A program made the position numbers and the translations under genes. A DNA stretch of 64,000 bases, taken from Silvimonas soli (GTDB lineage: Bacteria > Pseudomonadota > Gammaproteobacteria > Burkholderiales > Chitinibacteraceae). Under the pieces are notes generated by a model. The model was not told where the DNA came from, ran no database searches, and saw only the letters and a program-made list of their open reading frames with translations. The stretch is from NCBI RefSeq assembly GCF_030035605.1, contig NZ_CP106736.1, positions 2,604,001-2,668,000 on the forward strand. The letters are read 5' to 3'. Positions 34,865 to 44,687 of the stretch are shown piece after piece; position 1 is the first letter of the stretch; each line of letters begins with the position of its first letter.

Positions 34865-35485
34865 TTACTTGCCGTCCTCGTCACTGCGCAAGCCGACCTC
34901 CGACCAGGCCGATTCGAGTTGCCAGTCACTGTGACCAATAGCAGTCAGTTGCCAGGTTTTGGGCAATTGCGAGACATCCAGCTTGAGCCGCATGCGGCCA
35001 GAGAAATCACTTTTGTCGTGAGCGATCGAGGTGTCTTGCAGTACGCCCCAGCCACGCAGCACACCCAGTGCCGACAATGCTTCATCCAGCGTATTGAAGC
35101 TGCGGTAAAAGCTGCCAAGATGCAGGCGATACTGGCGCGACAAAGCGTGGTAGCTCAAGCGATAGGTAAGCGTAGCGGTCGGGGAGAACCAGTCGGCCAC
35201 CTGGCGATACCAGGAATACATGCGCGGTCGGGTGAGCTGGAATTCGTAGACAAATGGCAAGCTCAGGCCATTGGTCAAAGAGTCTTCCAGCGCCGGGGAA
35301 AGGGTGATCTTGTAACTGGCCGAGATTTCGACCTGGTTGTCACCCCAGCTGGACGCAGCCTGTTGGGCCTTGATGCCGCCACCATCTGCCCAGGCCACGG
35401 AAACGGCCAGCCACAAGGCAAGCAGGCCGCACCAACGGCGCCAGCTAGCCAGTGTGTTTCGCAAAAAGGGCGTAGTAAAAACCAT
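34865..35485 (-). CDS. DUF4390 exported protein
   Basis: A 206-residue protein with a signal peptide (LLALWLAVSVAWA-D) and a beta-rich body typical of DUF4390: EISASYKITLSPALEDSLTNG, PFVYEFQLTRPRMYSWY and LTYRLSYHALSRQYRLH. These proteins are found between rsmB and ntrY in betaproteobacteria and have no known function. They may form the periplasmic sensory partner of NtrY (inference from position). GGAG before the ATG at 35485 decides this start; it lies inside the rsmB end, a 41-base overlap. Confidence 0.85.
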   Translation of the reverse strand: MVFTTPFLRNTLASWRRWCGLLALWLAVSVAWADGGGIKAQQAASSWGDNQVEISASYKITLSPALEDSLTNGLSLPFVYEFQLTRPRMYSWYRQVADWFSPTATLTYRLSYHALSRQYRLHLGSFYRSFNTLDEALSALGVLRGWGVLQDTSIAHDKSDFSGRMRLKLDVSQLPKTWQLTAIGHSDWQLESAWSEVGLRSDEDGK

Positions 35486-36722
35486 CGTGCTCCGGGTTCG
35501 GCAATAGCTGCCCATCGGTGGCGGATTCCAGTGTCACCGGCAGGCGTAGCGCATCCGGCGTACGAGCCGCAAAGGCTGCTGCCTGGACTGCGTTTTCTGC
35601 CGGGAATACGGAGCACGTAGCATAGAGGAGTTTGCCGCCCGGAGCTACCAAAGCCCACAGCGCATCCAGCATTGCGGCCTGTTGTTGCGCAAACTGGACA
35701 ATATCTGCCGATCGGCGCAGCCATTTGATATCTGGATGGCGGCGTGCAACACCGGTGGCCGAACAAGGCACGTCGGCCAGAATCCGGTCGAACAGTTTGC
35801 CATCCCACCAGTCGGCTGGCTTGCCTGCATCGCCGGTCAACAAAGTGGCATTCAATCCCAGTCGTTTGAGATTGTCAGCCACGCGCGACAGGCGTTGTGC
35901 ATCCGCATCGACCGCAGTAAGTTCCAGATCGGCCAGTTCCAGCAAATGGCCGGTTTTGCCGCCAGGCGCAGAACAGGCATCCAGTACGCGCATGCCGGGG
36001 GCGACATCGAGTAAGCGAGCGGCTTGCTGCGCACCCCAGTCTTGCACCGAAACCAGGCCTTCAAAAAAACCGGGAATGCGATCTACGCCCACCGGATGGC
36101 GCAACTGGATGGCGGTGTCGTCCAGGGCGCGCGCTTCCAGTCCGGCCTCTTGCAAGGCGGCCATGCTTTGCGCAACGTTGCCGCGCCGCTGGTTGACGCG
36201 CAGCGTGAGCGGCGGATGCGTGTTGTTGGCGGTGAGTATGTTTTCCCACTGCTGTGGCCAGGCTTCGCGCATGGCATCAATCCACCATTGCTGGTGCGAC
36301 CATTTGCCATAGGGCGTGGTGCGCGCCTGGTTCAGCAGATCATCACGCTGACGCAAAAAGTTACGCAGGATGGCGTTGACCAGACCCTTGCCCATGCCGG
36401 TGCCCGTGTGGGAAGCCACTTTCACCGCGTGATCGACCACGCTATAAGGCGCGGCGCGAGTGAACTGCAGTTGATACAGGCACACCAGCAACAGCGCTTT
36501 GAGCGCGGATTCGTGCAGCGGCTTGTTGAGCAGCTGTTTCAGTGTGCTGTCGAGCAGGCCGAAGTGGCGCAGCGTGCCGTAGCACAAGTCCTGAATGGCG
36601 CCGCGTTGTTGCGGGCGCAAGTCAGGCTCTGCGCGCCATATCCGGGTAAGGGCGTCAGTGAGGGTCTGGCCGCCAAGTACGGCCTCGAGCGCTTGTGACG
36701 CCAATTTTTGGGTTGCGAACAA
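35445..36722 (-). CDS. rsmB: 16S rRNA m5C967 methyltransferase RsmB
   Basis: A 425-residue enzyme. The N-terminal 140 residues form a NusB-like RNA-binding domain (LASQALEAVLGGQTL, LRNFLRQRDDL). The methyltransferase core has VLDACSAPGGKTGHLLELA near 248-266, DRILADVPCSATGV with the catalytic cysteine, and LLYATCSVFPAEN with the second cysteine. The start is the TTG at 36720-36722, because the htpX stop codon lies directly before it in the same frame. That makes this a rare abutting pair. Confidence 0.93.
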   Translation of the reverse strand: MFATQKLASQALEAVLGGQTLTDALTRIWRAEPDLRPQQRGAIQDLCYGTLRHFGLLDSTLKQLLNKPLHESALKALLLVCLYQLQFTRAAPYSVVDHAVKVASHTGTGMGKGLVNAILRNFLRQRDDLLNQARTTPYGKWSHQQWWIDAMREAWPQQWENILTANNTHPPLTLRVNQRRGNVAQSMAALQEAGLEARALDDTAIQLRHPVGVDRIPGFFEGLVSVQDWGAQQAARLLDVAPGMRVLDACSAPGGKTGHLLELADLELTAVDADAQRLSRVADNLKRLGLNATLLTGDAGKPADWWDGKLFDRILADVPCSATGVARRHPDIKWLRRSADIVQFAQQQAAMLDALWALVAPGGKLLYATCSVFPAENAVQAAAFAARTPDALRLPVTLESATDGQLLPNPEHDGFYYALFAKHTG

Positions 36723-37589
36723 TTATCTGAAATCCGTCTGGTTATGACCGCGAGCAATGGCTTGCAAGCGGGCCACGCGCTCTTCAGTGCGTGGGTGAGT
36801 GCGGAACAAATCAGCCATGCCGCCGCCATGCAGCGGGTTCATGATCATCATTTGTGCGGTTTCGGGGTGAGCCTGCGCGGTGTGCATCGGAATGCCTTTC
36901 GCATAAGCTTCAATTTTTCTCAGCGCGTCAGCCAATGCCAGCGGGTCGCCGGAAATCTGTGCGCCACCGGCATCCGCGCCAAATTCACGCGAACGCGAAA
37001 TGGCCATCTGGATCAGCGAAGCAGCAACGGGCGCCAGAATGGCAACGGCGATGCCGACCAGCGGATTAACCGCGCGGCCGTTTTCATCGCGTCCGCCAAA
37101 AAACATGGCGAAGTTGGCTAGCGCGGAAATGGCACCTGCCATGGTCGCGGAAATAGTCGAAATCAGGATGTCGCGATGCTGCACGTGAGCCAGCTCATGC
37201 GCCATTACGCCTCGCAGCTCGCGGTGGCTGAGCACGCGCATGATACCGGTAGTGCAGGCGACCGCGGCGTTTTCCGGATTGCGGCCAGTGGCAAAAGCGT
37301 TGGGCTGGTCTTCTTCAATGACATACACCTTGGGCATGGGCAAGCCAGCGCGGCCTGCCAGTTCACGCACCATGGCAACCAGTTCTGGTGCGGTCGTGTC
37401 GTCGACCAGATGGGCGTTGTACATCTTCAACACCATCTTGTCGGAGTTCCAGTAGGCGAACAAATTCATGCCGCCAGCAAATACCAGTGCCAGCAACATG
37501 CCTTTTTGCCCGCCTATCATGCCGCCAATGATGCCAAACAAGGCAACGATGGCAGCCATCAGCAAGGTGGTTTTAATCCAGTTGTTCAT
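36723..37589 (-). CDS. htpX: Membrane zinc protease HtpX
   Basis: A 288-residue heat-shock membrane protease. Two N-terminal membrane segments (TLLMAAIVALFGIIGGMIG and MLLALVFAGGMNLFAY) precede the zinc motif HELAH at 131-135, with two more segments near 145-195 and the third zinc ligand in RSREFGADAGG. It degrades damaged membrane proteins. AGGA precedes the ATG at 37589, which starts the standard family N terminus. Confidence 0.95.
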   Translation of the reverse strand: MNNWIKTTLLMAAIVALFGIIGGMIGGQKGMLLALVFAGGMNLFAYWNSDKMVLKMYNAHLVDDTTAPELVAMVRELAGRAGLPMPKVYVIEEDQPNAFATGRNPENAAVACTTGIMRVLSHRELRGVMAHELAHVQHRDILISTISATMAGAISALANFAMFFGGRDENGRAVNPLVGIAVAILAPVAASLIQMAISRSREFGADAGGAQISGDPLALADALRKIEAYAKGIPMHTAQAHPETAQMMIMNPLHGGGMADLFRTHPRTEERVARLQAIARGHNQTDFR

Positions 37590-37752
37590 AGTTGTCCTCA
37601 TAAAAGCGCTGGTTATCAAGCGCCGTGCCAAGCCTTCCAGGAATAGATTGTCACAGGCAGGGATAATTCAACGCACCAGCCATCTGCCTGTAGCTGATCC
37701 GGCCTGGCGCCGGCCACCTACGGGTCATCAAGCGAATAACTGAATGACTGGT

Positions 37753-38676
37753 CTAGCCGAGGATGGTTCCAGGACTTGGTTGCACTCCGGCGAGGAATGC
37801 CGCGGCATCCAGCCGTTTGCCACCGGCTTTTTGCAGCTCGGTCAGGCGCAGCGCACCTTGGCCCGTCGCAACAAGCAATGCGTTGCGGTCTGCCTGCAGG
37901 ATTTCACCAGGCCGACCTTGCCCTTCGGCTAGCTGGGCTCGCCAGATTTTCAGCGCTTCGCCCGCCAGCGTGGTCTGCGCCGAGGGGAAGGGGTTGAACG
38001 CCCGGATCATCCGGTCCAGCTGAATGGCCGAGCGCGACCAGTCAATCAGCGACTCTTCTTTTTTCAGCTTTTCCGCATAAGTGACACCTTCACTCGGCTG
38101 CACCTGGCGGGCGGCTTGCAGCGCAGGTAACTGTTCCAGCGCTGCGACAATGGCTTGCGCGCCTGCTACGGCCAGTTTGTCGTGCAAGCTGGTGGCGTTG
38201 TCGTCAGCGGTGATGGCGACGGGATGAATGCTCAGCATGTCACCGGTATCAAGGCCCGCATCCATTTGCATGATGGTGATGCCGGTTTCGCTATCGCCCG
38301 CCAGAATGGCGCGCTGGATAGGCGCCGCGCCGCGCCAGCGTGGCAAGAGCGAGGCGTGGATATTCAGGCAACCCAAACGCGGCAAATCCAGCACGGCTTG
38401 CGGCAGAATCAAGCCGTAAGCCGCCACGATCATCAAATCTGCGCCGATCTCTTGCAGCGGCGCCTGTTGCTCTGCCGTACGCAAACGCTCTGGCTGGTAC
38501 ACCGGCAAGCCGTGTTGCAATGCCAGTTGTTTGACGGGCGAGGCGGTCAGCTTCATGCCGCGACCAGAAGGCCGGTCTGGCTGGGTAAGGACGAGGGTAA
38601 TCTCGTGTCCGGCATCCAGCAGCGCTTGCAAAGCGGCGGCGGCAAAATCGGGAGTTCCGGCAAAAATCAGTTTCAT
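37753..38676 (-). CDS. fmt: Methionyl-tRNA formyltransferase
   Basis: A 307-residue enzyme that formylates initiator Met-tRNA. It begins MKLIFAGTPDFAAAAL and contains QPDRPSGRGMKL, the folate-site NIHASLLPRWRGAAPIQRAI near 108-127, and TGITIMQMDAGLDTGDML. The C-terminal tRNA-binding domain is near 205-307. It forms the classic pair with def 111 bases upstream. The open frame before 38676 is non-family sequence. Confidence 0.96.
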   Translation of the reverse strand: MKLIFAGTPDFAAAALQALLDAGHEITLVLTQPDRPSGRGMKLTASPVKQLALQHGLPVYQPERLRTAEQQAPLQEIGADLMIVAAYGLILPQAVLDLPRLGCLNIHASLLPRWRGAAPIQRAILAGDSETGITIMQMDAGLDTGDMLSIHPVAITADDNATSLHDKLAVAGAQAIVAALEQLPALQAARQVQPSEGVTYAEKLKKEESLIDWSRSAIQLDRMIRAFNPFPSAQTTLAGEALKIWRAQLAEGQGRPGEILQADRNALLVATGQGALRLTELQKAGGKRLDAAAFLAGVQPSPGTILG

Positions 38677-38787
38677 GGCAGGGCACCAAAAAGCAAAACC
38701 GCCGGCGGGCGGCGGCTGGGAAAGCGGGATGCAGGTTGCCGGATATGCCATGCAGCGAGGCTCTGGCAATCCGGCGACGCAGGCAGA

Positions 38788-39291
38788 TTACATGATCTTG
38801 CGTTCGTTCTTTTTCAGCTTCTGGATAATCCGCGTCAGCTTCAGTCTGGAAAGCTTTTCGACAAATATTTTGCCTTCCAGGTGATCCATTTCGTGCTGAA
38901 TGCAAACGGCCAATAATCCGCTTGCATCAATGCTGATTTCTTTCCCGTTTCGGTCCTGGGCGGAAACCTTGATATGCTCGGCCCGATCCACTTCTTCGTA
39001 AATGCCAGGCACGGAAAGGCAGCCTTCCTCGGATTTGGTCTTGCCGTCCATCTCCAGAATCCGGGGGTTAATCAGCACGATTAAATCGTCTTTGCTTTCA
39101 GAAATATCAATGACGATAAGACGTTCGTGCACATTGACCTGTGTTGCGGCCAGCCCGATGCCGGGTGCGGCATACATCGTTTCCGCCATATCATTGATAA
39201 GCTGTTGCAGCTTTGCATCAAAAACGGTGACTGGTTTTGCAATTGTGTGCAAACGTTCATCGGGATAATGCAGGATATTCAGAATTGCCAT
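38788..39291 (-). CDS. def: Peptide deformylase
   Basis: A 167-residue metalloenzyme that removes the formyl group from nascent proteins. All three motifs are intact: GIGLAATQV at about 45-53, EGCLSVPG near 93-100 with the metal cysteine, and QHEMDHLEG near 136-144 with two metal histidines and the catalytic glutamate. It is the first gene of the leftward operon and diverges from the LysM gene. Confidence 0.97.
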   Translation of the reverse strand: MAILNILHYPDERLHTIAKPVTVFDAKLQQLINDMAETMYAAPGIGLAATQVNVHERLIVIDISESKDDLIVLINPRILEMDGKTKSEEGCLSVPGIYEEVDRAEHIKVSAQDRNGKEISIDASGLLAVCIQHEMDHLEGKIFVEKLSRLKLTRIIQKLKKNERKIM

Positions 39292-39475
39292 GTTTGCTTG
39301 CAGCTCAAAAAGTTTATATGCAGAATCTACGCGGCTTTAGCGCCAGGGTAGATATCGACGAAGAAACAGCAAAAGCAGCCGGTAGTTTGCTGGCTGTTTC
39401 CTGGTTTAAACAAATAGTTCAAGTTGGCGAGTCCCGGAAATTTTTATCCGGCCCCATCCGGATCGACCGGAGTAG

Positions 39476-40549
39476 ATGAGTGTGACCACCACCATGCGTA
39501 AAACAATTATATCGCTACTTTTCGCCCTCAGTGGCACCACCGGACTGGCTTATGCCGACACGCTGGCTTTGCAGGACAGTGCGCCAGACCGCTACGTCGT
39601 GGTCAAGGGGGATACCCTGTGGGGTATTTCGGGTCACTTTCTCAAGCAGCCGTGGCGCTGGCCCGAGATCTGGAACATGAACCGGGAGCAGATCAAGAAC
39701 CCGCACTGGATTTATCCAGGCGACGTCGTGGTGCTGGATCGCTCCGGCGGTACACCACGTCTGAAACTGCTCAAGAACGAACGCGTGGGCAGCAACGGCG
39801 AAGCCAAGCTGTCGCCGCATGTACGCAGCAGCGACATGGATAATGGCGCGGTACCAAGCATTCCGCTGACCTCGATCCGTCCGTTCCTCGACAAACCGCT
39901 GGTCGTTGAAGAAAACGAATTGCTGACGGCGCCGCGCGTTGCCGCAGGGCCGGATGACCGTGTTGTGTTCTCGGCCGGTGAGAAGGTTTACGCCGTAGAC
40001 ATGCCTGATGGCAAGATTGGCCAAGTCTGGCAAGCCTATCGCCCCAGCCAGCCATTGTTCGACCCGGATGATCCTGAGCATAAGCGCGTGATCGGTCATG
40101 AGGTCACTTATCTGGGCGACCTGGTCGTGGAAAAAACCGGTGACGTCACCACCATGCGCGTGCAGACGGCCAAGGAAGAAATTGGCGTTGGCGCTCGTCT
40201 GGTCAAGGCCACCGAGAGCGAATTCCTGAACTATGCGCCGCACGCGCCGCAGGGTGATATCCACGGCAAAGTGGTGTCGACCTACGGTGGCGTGGCTGAA
40301 GCTGGCCCGCTGACCACGCTGGTGATTAACCGCGGTGCGCAGGATGGCATCGATGTCGGATCGGTGTTGGTGACCTGGAAAGCCGGGCGTCCGATCAAGA
40401 AAGAGTCGAAAAGCGAGCCGGATCGGTTCACACCGGCCGAGCGTAGTGGCAATCTGTTCGTCTATCGCGTATTCCCCAAGTTTGCCTACGGTTTGCTGCT
40501 CGACAGCACAGAACCGGTCAACATCGCCGACGAGGTTACATCGCCTTGA
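39476..40549 (+). CDS. Exported LysM-domain protein
   Basis: A 357-residue protein with a signal peptide ending near ALSGTTGLAYA-D and one LysM domain at about 38-88 (YVVVKGDTLWGISGHFL, then NPHWIYPGDVVVL). The remaining 260 residues are beta-rich and typical of LysM proteins encoded upstream of dprA in Neisseriales and Burkholderiales. It should bind peptidoglycan in the periplasm. The ATG at 39476 has GGAG close by; a second ATG at 39494 is possible. The dprA ATG overlaps its stop. Confidence 0.88.
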   Translation: MSVTTTMRKTIISLLFALSGTTGLAYADTLALQDSAPDRYVVVKGDTLWGISGHFLKQPWRWPEIWNMNREQIKNPHWIYPGDVVVLDRSGGTPRLKLLKNERVGSNGEAKLSPHVRSSDMDNGAVPSIPLTSIRPFLDKPLVVEENELLTAPRVAAGPDDRVVFSAGEKVYAVDMPDGKIGQVWQAYRPSQPLFDPDDPEHKRVIGHEVTYLGDLVVEKTGDVTTMRVQTAKEEIGVGARLVKATESEFLNYAPHAPQGDIHGKVVSTYGGVAEAGPLTTLVINRGAQDGIDVGSVLVTWKAGRPIKKESKSEPDRFTPAERSGNLFVYRVFPKFAYGLLLDSTEPVNIADEVTSP

Positions 40550-41670
40550 TGCAAGACGACGCGGACGCAGCCATCTGGCTGCGTTTCGCGCTAGTGCCCG
40601 GAATCGGGCCACGCCGCCAGCTAGGTCTGCTGCAAGCGTTCAAAACGCCGCAGACTGCGCTGGCGGCGTCGTTTTATGACATCAGCAATGTGTTGGATAA
40701 TGAAAAGCTGGCACGTAGCTGGTGCGATGCCGCTCAAGCTGCGGTCCATGACAGCGTCACTCAGGCACTAGCCTGGGCGCAGGAGCCTGGTTGCCGCATC
40801 CTCACCATGTCCGATGCGGATTACCCGCCCGCGCTGCTTGAATTGCCTGACGCGCCCTGCGTGCTGTTTTGTCTGGGTGACACGGACTTGCTGGCTCGCG
40901 ATGCGCTGGCGATTGTCGGTAGCCGTAATGCCACGCCGCAAGGTCTGGAGAACGCCGAACGATTTGCAGAAACCTTGAGCCAGTCCGGCATGGGCATTGT
41001 GAGTGGCCTGGCGGCGGGGATTGATGCCGCCGCGCATCGCGGTGGGCTGACGGGATCGGGCGGTACTGTGGCTTTTGTTGGCACCGGGCTGGATCGCGTA
41101 TATCCGGCGTCGAACCGGGCGTTAGCGCATCAGATTGCCGAGCAAGGGCTGATTGTTTCCGAGTTTGCCTTGGGCACTGCGCCCAAGCCGGAGAATTTTC
41201 CCCGCCGCAACCGTTTGATTGCGGCGCTGGCCAAAGGCTGTCTGGTGGTCGAAGCCACGATTGGCAGTGGCTCACTGATTACCGCTCGTCAGGCCAATGA
41301 TCTGGGGCGAGAGGTGTTTGCCATCCCCGGATCGATCCATTCTCCGCAGGCCAAAGGCTGTCATCAACTGATCAAGCAAGGGGCAAAGCTGGTCGAATGT
41401 GCTGAAGATATTCAGAGCGAATTGTGTTGGGATAGCAGCAGTCCGCAGCGTTCGCCCAGCCCGGCTCCGGCAACCTCACAATGGCAGGATGAACTGCAAG
41501 GCGAGGAGCGTCTGGTGATCCCGCATATGGGGTTTGACGCGGTCACCATTGACGAGCTTGCTGTAAGGTCCAGCTTGACGGCGGACCGTCTGTGCGCAAT
41601 CCTGCTCGGTTTGGAATTGAAAGGCGCGGTATTTGCGCTGCCGGGAAACCGGTATCAACGGCGTGTTTGA
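40549..41670 (+). CDS. dprA: DNA processing protein DprA
   Basis: A 373-residue protein that loads RecA on single-stranded DNA during natural transformation. The Rossmann-like core has ALAIVGSRNATPQG near 118-131, GIVSGLAAGIDAAAHRGGL near 147-165, VGTGLDRVYPASNR, EFALGTAPKPENFPRRNR and EATIGSGSLITARQA. A C-terminal winged-helix domain is near 310-373. Overlap with the LysM gene stop implies coupling. With pilSR in the window, competence is plausible. Confidence 0.95.
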   Translation: MQDDADAAIWLRFALVPGIGPRRQLGLLQAFKTPQTALAASFYDISNVLDNEKLARSWCDAAQAAVHDSVTQALAWAQEPGCRILTMSDADYPPALLELPDAPCVLFCLGDTDLLARDALAIVGSRNATPQGLENAERFAETLSQSGMGIVSGLAAGIDAAAHRGGLTGSGGTVAFVGTGLDRVYPASNRALAHQIAEQGLIVSEFALGTAPKPENFPRRNRLIAALAKGCLVVEATIGSGSLITARQANDLGREVFAIPGSIHSPQAKGCHQLIKQGAKLVECAEDIQSELCWDSSSPQRSPSPAPATSQWQDELQGEERLVIPHMGFDAVTIDELAVRSSLTADRLCAILLGLELKGAVFALPGNRYQRRV

Positions 41671-41767
41671 GCGGTAATGAGACCGCTTTGCTTGAATTGC
41701 CGTTGCGCCGCCATCAGATTCCAGATACAGATTTAAAAAGACACGCACCGAGGTTGACCTAATTTTT

Positions 41768-42220
41768 ATGCTGGAAGTTCTTGCTTATCTTTTTGAACAG
41801 TTCTACCACGCCGAGGGTGAGCCGGATGTATCTCTGCTCGCCACGCGACTGGCGAGCGCCGGTTTTGATCAGGACGATATCGCCCAGGCCGTTGGCTGGC
41901 TGGCAGAACTGAACCGTATCGACACCACGCGTTACGCAGCGCTGGGAGATATGGCTGGCCGGCATTTCCATCCGGATGAGCTGGCGCGGTTCGATGAAGA
42001 AGCACTGGACTACTGGCTGTATCTACAAAGTGCCCATGTACTGGGCGGCCCTGAGCGCGAAATGGCGCTTGATCTGGTCATGCATGCAGCGCCCGGCGAG
42101 ATTTCGCAGGAACGTCTACAGTTGATCGTGCTGATGGTGGTTTGGCGAAAGCGCGATGAACTGTCTAATCTGCTGATCGAAGAGATCCTGTTCGGTCGTG
42201 AAGGTCTGACCCAGCATTGA
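41768..42220 (+). CDS. smg: Smg family protein (DUF494)
   Basis: A 150-residue acidic protein of the Smg family: MLEVLAYLFEQFY at the start and LMVVWRKRDELSNLLIEEILFG at the end. Its place between dprA and topA is the conserved one in beta- and gammaproteobacteria. The molecular function is not established. Confidence 0.92.
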   Translation: MLEVLAYLFEQFYHAEGEPDVSLLATRLASAGFDQDDIAQAVGWLAELNRIDTTRYAALGDMAGRHFHPDELARFDEEALDYWLYLQSAHVLGGPEREMALDLVMHAAPGEISQERLQLIVLMVVWRKRDELSNLLIEEILFGREGLTQH

Positions 42221-42272
42221 TGCGCACTGCGCGCAATCAACTCCCTACACCTTTGGATCATTACGGCAAACC

Positions 42273-44576
42273 ATGCCCGCAAATCTGCTGATTGTTGAAT
42301 CGCCGTCCAAGGCGAAAACGCTTAAGAAATACCTGGGGCCGGATTTTGAAATCCTGGCCTCCTACGGTCACGTCCGCGGCTTGGTGCGCAAAGATGGCTC
42401 GGTGGATACCGAGCACGACTTCAAAATGAAGTATCAGATCATCGACAAGAACAAAAAGCATGTCGATGCCATCTGTGCCGCCGTAAAAGACGCCCAACAC
42501 GTGTTTCTGGCAACTGACCCGGACCGCGAAGGTGAAGCGATTTCCTGGCACATCATGGAAATCCTGAAAGACAAAAAGCTGACCGGTAAAGACCGCACCT
42601 TCAAGCGCGTGGTGTTCCACGAGATTACCGAAGCTGCCGTGACCAACGCTGTGGCCAATCCGCGTGATATCGACAACGACATGGTCGACGCGCAGCAAGC
42701 CCGTAGCGCGCTGGATTACCTGGTGGGTTTCAACCTGTCGCCGCTGCTGTGGCGCAAGGTGCGTTCCGGCTTGTCCGCTGGCCGCGTGCAGAGCCCGGCA
42801 TTGCGTTTGATTTGCGAACGCGAACTGGAAATCCGCGCCTTCACCGCCCAGGAATACTGGACGATCCATCTGGACAGCCACAAGGCCAAGACCAAGTTCG
42901 GCGCCCGACTGTCGCAATGGCAAGGTAAAAAGCTCGACCAGTTTGATATTCCCAACGAAGCGACCCAGGCCGACATCCTGAAAAGCCTGCAAGGCAAGGA
43001 TGCCAAGGTCGCCAGCGTTGAGAAGAAAAAGAAATCACGCAGCCCGGCCGCGCCGTTCACCACGTCCACGCTGCAACAGGAAGCCGTGCGCAAGTTGGGC
43101 ATGACGACCGACCGCGCCATGCGTACCGCGCAGCAATTGTATGAAGGTGTCGACGTCGGTCAGGGTACGGTCGGTTTGATCACCTATATGCGTACTGACT
43201 CGGTGAATCTGGCGAACGAAGCGCTGGACGAGATCCGTGCTTATATCGAATCCACCTTCGATAAAGACTATCTGCCCAACGCGCCGGTGACGTACAAGAA
43301 CAAAGCCAAGAACGCGCAAGAGGCCCACGAAGCGGTGCGCCCGACCTCCATCCTGCGTACGCCGGATGCGGTCAAGCCGTACCTGTCGGCTGACCAGTTC
43401 AAGCTCTATCAGATGATCTGGAAGCGTACGCTGGCTTGTCAGATGACCCCGGCGCGTTTTGACACCGTGGGTATCGACATTCAGGTCGGCCCGGATGCCG
43501 TATTCCGCGCTTCTGGTCAGACGCTGGTATTCCCCGGCTTTATCGCCGTGTACCAGGAAGATCAGGACGACGTTGAAGACGACGCGGAAGACGAAGCCCG
43601 TCTGCCCGCGCTGGAAGAAGGCGAAGAACTGCCGGTCGACAAACTCGCTGGCGAGCAACACTTTACCCAGCCGCCACCGCGTTACTCGGAAGCCAGTCTG
43701 GTCAAGTCGCTGGAAGAGTTCGGCATTGGTCGTCCGTCTACCTATGCCTCGATCATCAAGACGCTGAAAGACCGCGAATACGTTGATCTGGATAAAAAGC
43801 GTTTTATTCCGACTGACACTGGCGAAGTGGTGAACAAGTTCCTCACTGATCACTTCACCCAATATGTGGATTACAACTTCACCGCCAAGCTGGAAGACCA
43901 GCTGGATGAAATCTCCAACGGTACGCGTCAATGGGTGCCGGTGCTGGATGAATTCTGGAAGCGCTTCCACGAAACCGTGGTGGAAAAACAATCGCTGTCG
44001 CGCAAGGAAGTCACCCAGGAAGAACTGGATGAAGCCTGCCCGAAATGCGGCAACAAGCTGGCGATTCGTCTGGGCAAACGTGGCCGTTTCATTGGCTGCA
44101 CCACTTACCCGGAATGCGATTACACCCGCAATCTGAATGACGATGCCGACGCTGCGCCGGTTGAGCCGGAAGTGGTCGAAGGGCGCGTGTGTCCGGAAGA
44201 TGGCGGTCAGTTGCTGATCAAGGTCGGCCGTTACGGCAAGTTCATTGGTTGCGCCAACTACCCGAAGTGCAAGCACATCGAGCCGCTGGAAAAGCCGAAA
44301 GACACCGGCGTGGAATGCCCGGAATGCCACAAGGGAACGTTGACCGAGAAAAAGAGCCGCTACGGCAAGCTGTTTTACTCGTGCTCGACCTACCCAAAGT
44401 GCACCTATGCAACGTGGAATCCGCCGATCGCCGAGGCTTGCCCCAAGTGCAACTGGCCGGTGCTGACGCTTAAGACCACCAAGCGTCGCGGTCTGGAAAA
44501 GGTCTGCCCACAAAAAGAGTGTGGCTTTACCGAACAGATCACCCCGCCAGAGGCCATGCCCAAAGCGGAAGATTGA
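42273..44576 (+). CDS. topA: DNA topoisomerase I
   Basis: A 767-residue type IA topoisomerase that relaxes negative supercoils. The TOPRIM domain begins NLLIVESPSKAKTLKKYL, with acidic DPDREGEAI near 90-98. The active-site tyrosine is Tyr305 in LITYMRTDSV. The C terminus has four zinc ribbons (cysteine pairs from ACPKCG near 588 to VCPQKECG near 745). It is shorter than the 865-residue E. coli enzyme but complete. Confidence 0.97.
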   Translation: MPANLLIVESPSKAKTLKKYLGPDFEILASYGHVRGLVRKDGSVDTEHDFKMKYQIIDKNKKHVDAICAAVKDAQHVFLATDPDREGEAISWHIMEILKDKKLTGKDRTFKRVVFHEITEAAVTNAVANPRDIDNDMVDAQQARSALDYLVGFNLSPLLWRKVRSGLSAGRVQSPALRLICERELEIRAFTAQEYWTIHLDSHKAKTKFGARLSQWQGKKLDQFDIPNEATQADILKSLQGKDAKVASVEKKKKSRSPAAPFTTSTLQQEAVRKLGMTTDRAMRTAQQLYEGVDVGQGTVGLITYMRTDSVNLANEALDEIRAYIESTFDKDYLPNAPVTYKNKAKNAQEAHEAVRPTSILRTPDAVKPYLSADQFKLYQMIWKRTLACQMTPARFDTVGIDIQVGPDAVFRASGQTLVFPGFIAVYQEDQDDVEDDAEDEARLPALEEGEELPVDKLAGEQHFTQPPPRYSEASLVKSLEEFGIGRPSTYASIIKTLKDREYVDLDKKRFIPTDTGEVVNKFLTDHFTQYVDYNFTAKLEDQLDEISNGTRQWVPVLDEFWKRFHETVVEKQSLSRKEVTQEELDEACPKCGNKLAIRLGKRGRFIGCTTYPECDYTRNLNDDADAAPVEPEVVEGRVCPEDGGQLLIKVGRYGKFIGCANYPKCKHIEPLEKPKDTGVECPECHKGTLTEKKSRYGKLFYSCSTYPKCTYATWNPPIAEACPKCNWPVLTLKTTKRRGLEKVCPQKECGFTEQITPPEAMPKAED

Positions 44577-44628
44577 CGTCCAGGCTGAACCACGCCAGAC
44601 TCCCGAAAATATAGTTGATACTTACAAG

Positions 44629-44666
44629 AACCGGCCCCCGCTCTTTGCGGCGGCCGGTTTTCTCTT
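44629..44666 (+). terminator. topA terminator
   Basis: AACCGGCC...CCGC pairs with GCGG...GGCCGGTT, with one mismatch and a TCTTT loop, followed by TTCTCTT. Confidence 0.75.
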
Positions 44667-44687
44667 GAGATTGCATAGAGTTGATTG

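Noticed and set aside
43035..44513. 492-codon open frame opposite topA
   Set aside because: Antisense of a highly conserved gene, with no family sequence of its own.
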